Assembly: GCA_934273135.1 (NCBI GenBank)
Contig: CAKQSU010000092.1
Span: forward strand, 1 to 5,385
Direction of reading: 5' to 3'
From: an uncultured Clostridia bacterium
Lineage (GTDB): Bacteria; Bacillota; Clostridia; Christensenellales; Borkfalkiaceae
Length of the DNA: 5,385 nt
Numbering within the stretch: the stretch's first letter is position 1; each line of letters begins with the position of its first letter. The position numbers were made by a program, and so were the translations under genes. The notes below the pieces were generated by a model. That model was not told the origin of the DNA. It was given only the letters and a program-made list of their open reading frames with translations, and ran no database searches. Positions 1-4,641 of this stretch are shown here, piece by piece.

Positions 1-414
1 TTACCCGTTAAAATCAAAGCTTACGGCGAGGAAAAAGCCGCAAAGGATACGGGACTTGGCGTTCTTACGATGCGCGACATCGTTTCGGAACTTTTAAAAC
101 CGGGCAGAGACGTTCGCGACAGCTTGCCCAAGCCCATGCTCCGCTCCGACATCATGGACATAAAAGACCTTAAACCGGGAATGAAGATTACGGGAACGGT
201 AAGGAACGTTATAGACTTCGGCGCGTTCGTCGATATCGGCGTTCATCAGGACGGGCTTGTGCATATCTCGGAGATTTCCGACAACTATATCCGTCACCCC
301 AACGAGGCGTTGAAGGTGGGGCAAATCGTCACCGTAACGGTTATCGGCGTAGACGTTAAAAAGAACAGAATCTCTCTTTCCCTGCGCAAAAACCCCAAGC
401 TTTCGGCTTCCTAA
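1..414 (+). CDS. tex: Tex family S1 RNA-binding protein, C-terminal part (5' truncated)
   Basis: Frame 1 is open from the first base to a TAA at 412-414, giving the last 137 residues of the protein; the start lies outside the window. Visible residues 32-50 carry the linker motif typical of Tex/YhgF (KPGRD, then a LPKP and RSD run) between the helix-hairpin-helix region and the S1 domain. Residues 57-130 form an S1 domain (LKPGM, GTVRNVIDFGAFVDIG, QDGLVHISEIS, and a closing RISLSLR). Tex proteins are usually a little over 700 residues, so about a fifth is seen here. Tex is a conserved cytoplasmic nucleic-acid-binding protein, linked in other bacteria to transcription and RNA metabolism; its exact role in this organism is not known. 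The protein ends soon after the S1 domain, without a long charged tail. No convincing terminator follows: only a weak hairpin at about 436-449 lacking a T tract, so read-through towards acpP is possible. Confidence 0.5.
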   Translation, partial: LPVKIKAYGEEKAAKDTGLGVLTMRDIVSELLKPGRDVRDSLPKPMLRSDIMDIKDLKPGMKITGTVRNVIDFGAFVDIGVHQDGLVHISEISDNYIRHPNEALKVGQIVTVTVIGVDVKKNRISLSLRKNPKLSAS

Positions 415-490
415 GAAAAAAGAGCGAAGCTTTGCCCCTTTTAAGAGGGATAAAGAGGCGACCGAAATATTTCAAAGACTTAAAATATCG

Positions 491-519
491 TTGACAAAGC
501 GAATAATTTAATGTATAAT
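491..519 (+). promoter_or_regulatory. Perfect-consensus sigma-A promoter for acpP
   Basis: TTGACA at 491-496 and TATAAT at 514-519 are separated by exactly 17 bases, so both hexamers match the housekeeping consensus fully. Transcription would start near 526, leaving a leader of about 39 bases before the acpP ATG. A 10-bp palindrome (GAAATATTTC, 464-473) lies just upstream of the -35. GTATAA occurs twice (513-518 and 521-526), so the second copy could act as a shifted -10. I do not see the known Bacillus FapR operator here. Confidence 0.5.
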
Positions 520-532
520 CGTATAAACGCTT

Positions 533-556
533 CGCCGTTTACGGCGGGTATGGAGG
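533..556 (+). promoter_or_regulatory. acpP leader hairpin and ribosome binding site
   Basis: CGCCG (533-537) can pair with CGGCG (542-546) across a TTTA loop, giving a 5-bp all-GC stem close to the expected 5' end of the acpP transcript. GGAGG follows at 552-556, eight bases before the ATG, which is strong and well placed. The hairpin sits just upstream of the ribosome binding site and would not cover it. It may protect the 5' end of the messenger (inference). Confidence 0.5.
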
Positions 557-564
557 ATTAAAAA

Positions 565-795
565 ATGACTATTGATAAAATAATCGACGCGCTTTCCGAG
601 CAACTCGGTATCCCGCGTGAAAAGATTACCGCAAACAGCCGCATTATAGAGGACCTCGGAGCCGATTCTCTCGACGTTGTAGAACTCATCATGAACATCG
701 AGGAAGAATACGGCGTATCGATTTCCGATGCCGAAGCCGCCAAAATGTCCACCGTGGGCGACGTTTTCAAGGTTCTTCAAAAGAAGGTCGGCTGA
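565..795 (+). CDS. acpP: Acyl carrier protein
   Basis: A 76-residue acidic protein of normal ACP length. The phosphopantetheine attachment motif GADSLD is at residues 32-37, with Ser35 the residue modified by holo-ACP synthase. Helix II follows (VVELIMNIEEEYGVSIS), then a typical C-terminal helix region (STVGDVFKVL). ACP carries growing acyl chains as thioesters for the cytoplasmic type II fatty acid synthase and for phospholipid acyltransferases. The start is set by the GGAGG at 552-556. Its context is odd: acpP in Bacillota usually sits with plsX, fabD and fabG or next to rnc, whereas here it stands alone between tex and ftsK with its own consensus promoter and a strong terminator. Helix II and the loop after it differ mildly from the usual form (SISDAEA where many ACPs have IPDEEA). 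A housekeeping ACP is most likely; a second, specialised ACP cannot be excluded from this window. Confidence 0.5.
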   Translation: MTIDKIIDALSEQLGIPREKITANSRIIEDLGADSLDVVELIMNIEEEYGVSISDAEAAKMSTVGDVFKVLQKKVG

Positions 796-797
796 AT

Positions 798-817
798 TTC
801 GATTAAATTCGATTAAA
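798..817 (+). repeat. Perfect tandem duplication of a 10-bp unit after acpP
   Basis: TTCGATTAAA occurs twice head to tail, at 798-807 and 808-817, starting two bases after the acpP stop codon. It lies in the transcribed 3' region before the terminator. A slippage duplication is the simplest explanation; no function is evident. Confidence 0.5.
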
Positions 818-839
818 GAAACTTAATTCTTGTTTTTCC

Positions 840-873
840 AAAAAAGCGACGGTTTTGTTCCGTCGCTTTTTTT
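840..873 (+). terminator. Intrinsic terminator of acpP
   Basis: GCGACGG (846-852) pairs perfectly with CCGTCGC (860-866) around a 7-base loop. A run of A (840-845) precedes the stem and a run of seven T (867-873) follows it, so the helix can extend by A-T pairs to about 13 bp. This is a textbook rho-independent terminator for the + strand. Because of the A run it could also stop transcription from the opposite direction. It ends the acpP unit at about 350 bases and separates it from ftsK. Confidence 0.5.
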
Positions 874-952
874 CTCGGTTCGATTTCTGACAACAACGCA
901 AAATTCTCACAAAATTTTAATAAAAAGTCTACGCCGTGTGCCGTTAAAAAAG

Positions 953-981
953 TTGCGTTAAAACTCTTAACATGTTATACT
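953..981 (+). promoter_or_regulatory. Extended -10 sigma-A promoter for ftsK, with overlapping palindrome
   Basis: TTGCGT (953-958) and TATACT (976-981) are 17 bases apart, and TG at 973-974 supplies the extended -10 element (TGTTATACT). Transcription would begin near 988, leaving a leader of about 32 bases. A perfect 10-bp palindrome, TAACATGTTA (968-977), overlaps the extended -10 and could be an operator. Its half-site spacing is too short for the Bacillus LexA box (GAAC-N4-GTTC), so I do not assign it to LexA. Confidence 0.5.
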
Positions 982-1003
982 TATACGGAATATAAATCTA
1001 TAT

Positions 1004-1022
1004 AAGGCGGAATGTAATCTTG
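1004..1022 (+). promoter_or_regulatory. Ribosome binding site deciding the TTG start of ftsK
   Basis: AAGGCGG (1004-1010) lies nine bases before a TTG at 1020-1022, a good Shine-Dalgarno distance. The frame is closed upstream by TAA at 993-995 and offers no ATG or GTG between that stop and 1020. An ATG at 1012-1014 is in another frame, is followed immediately by TAA, and is only one base from the Shine-Dalgarno sequence, so it is unlikely to be used efficiently. The next in-frame residues (GKGVSSKNGKKAG) form a plausible basic cytoplasmic N-terminus ahead of the first membrane segment. Confidence 0.5.
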
Positions 1023-4000
1023 GGTAAAGGGGTAAGCTCTAAAAACGGGAAAAAAGCGGGTTCGTTTGCGAAAGAAGTTTTCGGAATGGCTCTCATATTG
1101 TTTGCCGTGCTGGCATTTTTGTGCCTTGTCACGGGCAACGCTCTCGTGTATCCGCTGGGCGGCGGCGTTCAGTCGTTTCTGCTCGGCTCTTTCGGCGTGT
1201 ACTCTTTTATTTTTCTTCTGCATACGGGGCTTTTCGGGTTTGCCCTCGTATCGGGGCGCAGCGCGATTCCCGAAGATAAGCGGCTCACGTCGTTTTTAAT
1301 CTCGCTTGCCGTCGCCGTTATTTTTCTCATAGTCCATCTTGCCGTCGGCTTTGACAATTCCTTGTCCGTCGGCGAACATATGTCGTCCTCCTTTGCTAAG
1401 GGCGAAGGCGGTTTTTCGACGACTACCCCGGGCGGCGCGATAGCTACTCTTCTTACCGCTCCCGTTGCGAAAATCGCTTCGTACGCCGGCGCGTTCGTTA
1501 TATTTTCGATAGCTTTACTCGTCGTCGTCGCGATTTTGTTCAGGGGCAAATTCAATTTCGAAAAAAAGGAAGCTAAGCCCAAAATCCCCGCGCCCGAAAA
1601 GCAAAGGGCAGACAAAGGCTCGTTTACGGGCGCAGACACGGCGGAAGAAGCAAAAGTCGAAAAGACCGCAAAAACTGCGAAAAACGAGGAAAAAGAAGTC
1701 CCTCCTCACGGCTACTTTTTAGACGAGGAATCCCCGTTTACGTTTAAAACCAAGCGTGAAGCCGCAAGCGGCGTTCCGTCGAGGCTCAGCGTTTTCGACG
1801 GCAGATTCGAATTTAAGAATCCCGCGCAAAACGGTTTGTCGAGCCGCGAACCCGTTCGCCCGGACGTGAAAAGAAGTTATTCCGAAGATTACACGGGCAA
1901 AAAAGGCGAAGCTTCGTCTTATACGCCGCCTAAATCGGCATTGGGCAGGAGCGGCGCGGACGTTTCGGACGTTATCCGCGACGGCAAACCCGTCGGCAAA
2001 GTCAACCTTGACAACATAGGCGTTTCGCCCATTTTCGGCGACACGACCAAGGACCGTTCGCGCGAGAGCGAGGATATCGATTTTTCCCGCCGCTCGGCTT
2101 ACGTCGTCAACGAAACTTCCCGCGGGGTACCCGTAGTGGACAGAACGGCGCGAGATAATTACGGAAAAGAGTCCGACGCGCGTTCCGCCGATTACGGCGT
2201 TTACGACAGAACAAGAGATGGCTCGGCGAAAAGAACGCCAGAAGCTTCCTCGTATTCCCGCACATCTTCTTTCGATACCGATACTCGTCGCGATTTTACT
2301 CGCCCCGCAGCGGACGAGAGAGTGGGCGAAACGAGAACGACTCGCTCCGTCGAACGCGAAACCACGGAAATTAAAACGCCGGAGGACGATTTTTCTTCTA
2401 CGAGAAAGCCCGTCACGCCGAGCTTTTCTTCGCCTGCTCGCGATACTTCCGCTTTAAGGGCCGATACGCATGTCGCGACAAGCAGAACTTCTTTCACGGA
2501 AAGCGCGCCGACGGAAGAAAAAAAGGAACCGTCTTTTACGCCGAGAGTGGAAACTTCGCCGATGGGCGGGGCTTCTTCGGCTTCTCCCGCAAGACCCGTT
2601 CAGCCCGCCGCTCCGTCGCGCCCGGCGGCAACGAACGTCGCAAACGGCGTCGCTGCTTCGGCTAAACCTAAATATACAATCCCGGACGACGGCTCGCTTT
2701 CTATCGAGGACATGCCCGTCAATTATAGGTACAAGGCTCCGCCGCTCGACTTGTTGAAAGAATACGGCGCAGACCCGCAGGCTTTGCTTGTCGAAAACGA
2801 AAAACGCAAAGCCAATGCCGAAACGATAGTCAGGGTTATCAAGCAGTCTACGGGCATTGACGTTACCGTCGAAAACATAATCGCGGGACCTTCCGTTACT
2901 CGTTACGACATTGCTATCCCGGACGACGTAAGCCCGAAGGACGTGTTCCACGCGAAAGGCGATTTGGCGTTCCGTCTGAAGGTTTCGGACCTTAGAATGT
3001 ACAACGTTCCTAACGAATCGCTTATCGGTATAGAAGTCGCAAACAAAGTCGTTTCTATCGTCGGCTTAAAGTCCGTGCTTTCTTCTCCCGAATACAAGAC
3101 TTTAAAGAAGAAAGGCTTGCAGTTCGTTTTAGGCAAAAACATTCTCGGCAAATCGGTTGTTTTAGACCTTGCCAGAATGCCGCACCTTTTGGTGAGCGGC
3201 GCAACCGGTATGGGTAAGTCCGTATGCCTAAGTTCGCTTTTAATCAGCCTTTTGTATCGCTACTCTCCCGAAGAAATGCGCCTTATCATAATCGACCCTA
3301 AGGTCGTTGAATTCAATATGTACAAGGGCATACCGCACCTTGTGTTCAACGACATAATCGGTATAGACAAGCGCGCGCTCGCCGTTCTCGAATGGGCGGT
3401 CGGCGAAATGGAAACAAGATATCAATTCCTTGCCGAAAACGGTTGCAAGGATATCGGCGAATACAACGCCATGATAGACACCACCAAGGTTAAGCGCGTG
3501 CCGTATATCGTTATCTTGATAGACGAGTTTGCCGACCTTGTAATGGCGGACGAAAAGAACAAAAAGAAGATTGAAAACTACATCGGCAGAATCGCGCAAA
3601 AGGCGCGCGCCGCGGGTATTTCGCTTATACTTGCCACTCAACGCCCGTCGGTCAACGTCATCTCCGGTTCCATCAAAACCAACGTTCCGTCGCGTATCTG
3701 CTTCAAAACGGCAACTTCTATGGACAGCCGAGTCGTTATCGACGAAAACGGCGCGGAAAAGCTCGTTTGCAAGGGCGATTGCTTCTACAAAACGAGCGAC
3801 GAGGGCTTTTTACAGCGCGCGCAAGGCGCGTTTGTCGACAACCCCGAAATCCGTTCCGTTCTCGACTATATAAGAAAGAACAACAAGAGTTACTATGACA
3901 ATAAGGTCCTCGAACTCATCAACGCTTACGCTACGGCGGACGAGGGCGGCGACGACGAAGATTCCGCGCCGCAAACCCCGGGCGGCGAAGTGGACGAGGT

Positions 4001-4220
4001 TATGAAAAAGGCTTTGCGCATAGTAATCGACCAACGCCGCGTTTCCAACTCCGCATTAAGAACAAAGCTCGCTATCGGTTACAACCGCGCCGCGACTATC
4101 GTCGAATGGATGGCGAAAATGAAGTATGTTTCCGCTTCCTTAGACAATAAAGACCGCACCGTTTTGATAACTCGCGAACAGTATGAGGAGTTGTACGGCG
4201 AATTTGTCGAAGATTTTTGA
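1020..4220 (+). CDS. ftsK: FtsK/SpoIIIE family DNA translocase
   Basis: A 1066-residue membrane-anchored, hexameric ATP-driven pump that moves chromosomal DNA through the division or sporulation septum. Four hydrophobic segments lie at about residues 22-44, 50-78, 89-110 and 139-174. Residues 175 to about 555 are a charged, Ser/Thr/Pro/Arg-rich linker with little predicted fold. The alpha domain begins near 560. The motor has Walker A GATGMGKS (727-734), Walker B IVILIDE (830-836, acidic D835 and E836) and the family motif ATQRPSVNVISG (872-883). The C-terminal gamma winged helix occupies about 990-1055 (IGYNRAAT at 1019-1026). B. subtilis SpoIIIE is under 800 residues; the excess here is mostly linker. 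Odd points are Met731 in the P-loop, ENGAEKLVCKGDCF (909-922) where relatives usually have a GGAE-LLG-GDM pattern, and lost arginines in gamma. Whether it serves division, sporulation or both cannot be told. The family assignment is secure. Confidence 0.5.
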   Translation: MGKGVSSKNGKKAGSFAKEVFGMALILFAVLAFLCLVTGNALVYPLGGGVQSFLLGSFGVYSFIFLLHTGLFGFALVSGRSAIPEDKRLTSFLISLAVAVIFLIVHLAVGFDNSLSVGEHMSSSFAKGEGGFSTTTPGGAIATLLTAPVAKIASYAGAFVIFSIALLVVVAILFRGKFNFEKKEAKPKIPAPEKQRADKGSFTGADTAEEAKVEKTAKTAKNEEKEVPPHGYFLDEESPFTFKTKREAASGVPSRLSVFDGRFEFKNPAQNGLSSREPVRPDVKRSYSEDYTGKKGEASSYTPPKSALGRSGADVSDVIRDGKPVGKVNLDNIGVSPIFGDTTKDRSRESEDIDFSRRSAYVVNETSRGVPVVDRTARDNYGKESDARSADYGVYDRTRDGSAKRTPEASSYSRTSSFDTDTRRDFTRPAADERVGETRTTRSVERETTEIKTPEDDFSSTRKPVTPSFSSPARDTSALRADTHVATSRTSFTESAPTEEKKEPSFTPRVETSPMGGASSASPARPVQPAAPSRPAATNVANGVAASAKPKYTIPDDGSLSIEDMPVNYRYKAPPLDLLKEYGADPQALLVENEKRKANAETIVRVIKQSTGIDVTVENIIAGPSVTRYDIAIPDDVSPKDVFHAKGDLAFRLKVSDLRMYNVPNESLIGIEVANKVVSIVGLKSVLSSPEYKTLKKKGLQFVLGKNILGKSVVLDLARMPHLLVSGATGMGKSVCLSSLLISLLYRYSPEEMRLIIIDPKVVEFNMYKGIPHLVFNDIIGIDKRALAVLEWAVGEMETRYQFLAENGCKDIGEYNAMIDTTKVKRVPYIVILIDEFADLVMADEKNKKKIENYIGRIAQKARAAGISLILATQRPSVNVISGSIKTNVPSRICFKTATSMDSRVVIDENGAEKLVCKGDCFYKTSDEGFLQRAQGAFVDNPEIRSVLDYIRKNNKSYYDNKVLELINAYATADEGGDDEDSAPQTPGGEVDEVMKKALRIVIDQRRVSNSALRTKLAIGYNRAATIVEWMAKMKYVSASLDNKDRTVLITREQYEELYGEFVEDF

Positions 4221-4352
4221 TTTTTAAGGCGTATAGCGGCACATATACGGGCTACGTGCTTAAACGCCGCTTTAGTTACGTACGTTAGAGTACGCGCCCT
4301 TCGACACTCACAGCCCTGTTGCGGCAATGCTACGCACTCTGAAGCCTAAAAA
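4221..4352. repeat. Putative ~130-bp non-coding repeat element with imperfect terminal inverted repeats
   Basis: Directly after the ftsK stop, TTTTTAAGGC (4221-4230) can pair with GCCTAAAAA (4344-4352): nine base pairs with one bulged A. Inside are further local pairings: GTATA with TATAC (4231-4235/4244-4248), AGCGGC with GCCGCT (4235-4240/4266-4271), and CGTAC with GTACG (4279-4283/4290-4294). Some of these exclude each other. No credible gene lies here on either strand. The shape fits a small MITE-like element or a structured RNA, and the sequence looks like dispersed repeats I associate with Clostridia, but this is inference from one copy. Its position abutting the stop codon suggests either insertion there or use as the 3' end of the ftsK transcript. 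Confidence 0.5.
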
Positions 4353-4371
4353 GGAAAGTCGTCGCACCGCG

Positions 4372-4398
4372 CCATCCCACCCACACCAACCTTCCCCC
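4372..4398 (-). other. G-rich run with G-quadruplex potential on the minus strand
   Basis: Read on the minus strand, this C-rich stretch has successive G tracts (GGGGG, GG, GG, GGG, GGG, GG) separated by one to three bases. The segment at 4377-4391 reads GGTTGGTGTGGGTGG, one base different from the well-known thrombin-binding aptamer, GGTTGGTGTGGTTGG, which folds as a two-tetrad quadruplex. The structure could form in single-stranded DNA or in a minus-strand transcript. Its right edge overlaps the left arm of the following hairpin. Confidence 0.5.
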
Positions 4399-4454
4399 GT
4401 TTGCGAAGCAAGGTGGGGAAGGGGGACCGCCGTCGCGTCGGCGGTGGATGAGGG
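4390..4454. repeat. GC-rich double-hairpin (REP-like) element ending in GGATGAGGG
   Basis: The first hairpin pairs CCTTCCCC (4390-4397) with GGGGAAGG (4415-4422), with an inner TTGC/GCAA stem (4401-4404/4408-4411) closed by a GAA loop. The second pairs ACCGCCG (4426-4432) with CGGCGGT (4439-4445) around a 6-base loop. GGATGAGGG (4446-4454) follows immediately. A CCTTCCCC-type hairpin, a variable GC hairpin and a GGATGAGG tail form an architecture I recall from dispersed intergenic repeats of Clostridia. I cannot confirm copy number from one window. There is no T tract, so it is not a standard terminator. Confidence 0.5.
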
Positions 4455-4557
4455 GATATTGAAGTAAATCGATATTTGCGCCAAAGGCGCAATCGATATG
4501 CCGCAAAGCGGCGTGATATTTGCCTATCGGCAATCGATATTCGCACATAAAGTGCGA
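4455..4557. repeat. Tandem array of four short hairpins separated by YGATAT linkers
   Basis: Five GATAT copies start at 4455, 4471, 4495, 4515 and 4536. The last four are each followed by a perfect stem: TTGCGCC/GGCGCAA (4476-4482/4486-4492, loop AAA); GCCGC/GCGGC (4500-4504/4508-4512, loop AAA, extendable by an A-T and a T-G pair); TTGCC/GGCAA (4520-4524/4529-4533, loop TATC); TCGCAC/GTGCGA (4541-4546/4552-4557, loop ATAAA). The unit spacing is 20-24 bases. The linkers read CGATAT or TGATAT. The stems differ in sequence and length, yet each is self-complementary. There is no coding signal and no promoter I can support. The array would be present in any ftsK-rimO read-through transcript. Confidence 0.5.
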
Positions 4558-4606
4558 GCGAAAGCGGATGAGGGAATAATAAAAATCCAAAATAAAAAAA
4601 CAGTAA

Positions 4607-4624
4607 AGCGTGAAAAAACACGCT
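4607..4624. promoter_or_regulatory. Hairpin with A6 loop in the rimO leader
   Basis: AGCGTG (4607-4612) pairs perfectly with CACGCT (4619-4624) around a loop of six A, ending 17 bases before the rimO ATG. On the + strand no T tract follows, so it is not a terminator in that direction. On the minus strand it is followed by a T-rich run, giving a weak terminator-like shape, but no minus-strand gene is present. It may influence translation of rimO or protect its messenger; this is inference. Confidence 0.5.
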
Positions 4625-4641
4625 GAACAGACCACAAACAC

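Noticed and set aside
436..449. A terminator after tex
   Set aside because: The possible stem is only about five base pairs including a wobble, and no T tract follows.
968..977. A LexA (SOS) box in the ftsK promoter
   Set aside because: AAC-AT-GTT has half-sites two bases too close for the Bacillus-type GAAC-N4-GTTC box and lacks the outer G and C.
2201..2951. Several alternative-frame open stretches inside the ftsK linker on both strands
   Set aside because: They are shadows of the low-complexity Arg/Ser/Thr-rich coding sequence. Their translations are Arg-rich or biased and have no start signals, while the ftsK frame continues unbroken.
4079..4327. Minus-strand open frame of 82 codons covering the end of ftsK and the 4221-4352 element
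   Set aside because: Half of it is antisense to the ftsK gamma domain and the rest is the repeat element. There is no ribosome binding site and the composition (CECRRART) is not protein-like. It is probably a recurrent spurious translation of the repeat.
4390..4445. The double GC hairpin as a rho-independent terminator of ftsK
   Set aside because: No T tract follows either hairpin, and it lies about 170 bases beyond the stop. A REP-like repeat fits better.
4455..4557. A CRISPR array
   Set aside because: The repeated linker is only 5-6 bases, units are 20-24 bases and the variable parts are palindromes, not unique spacers.
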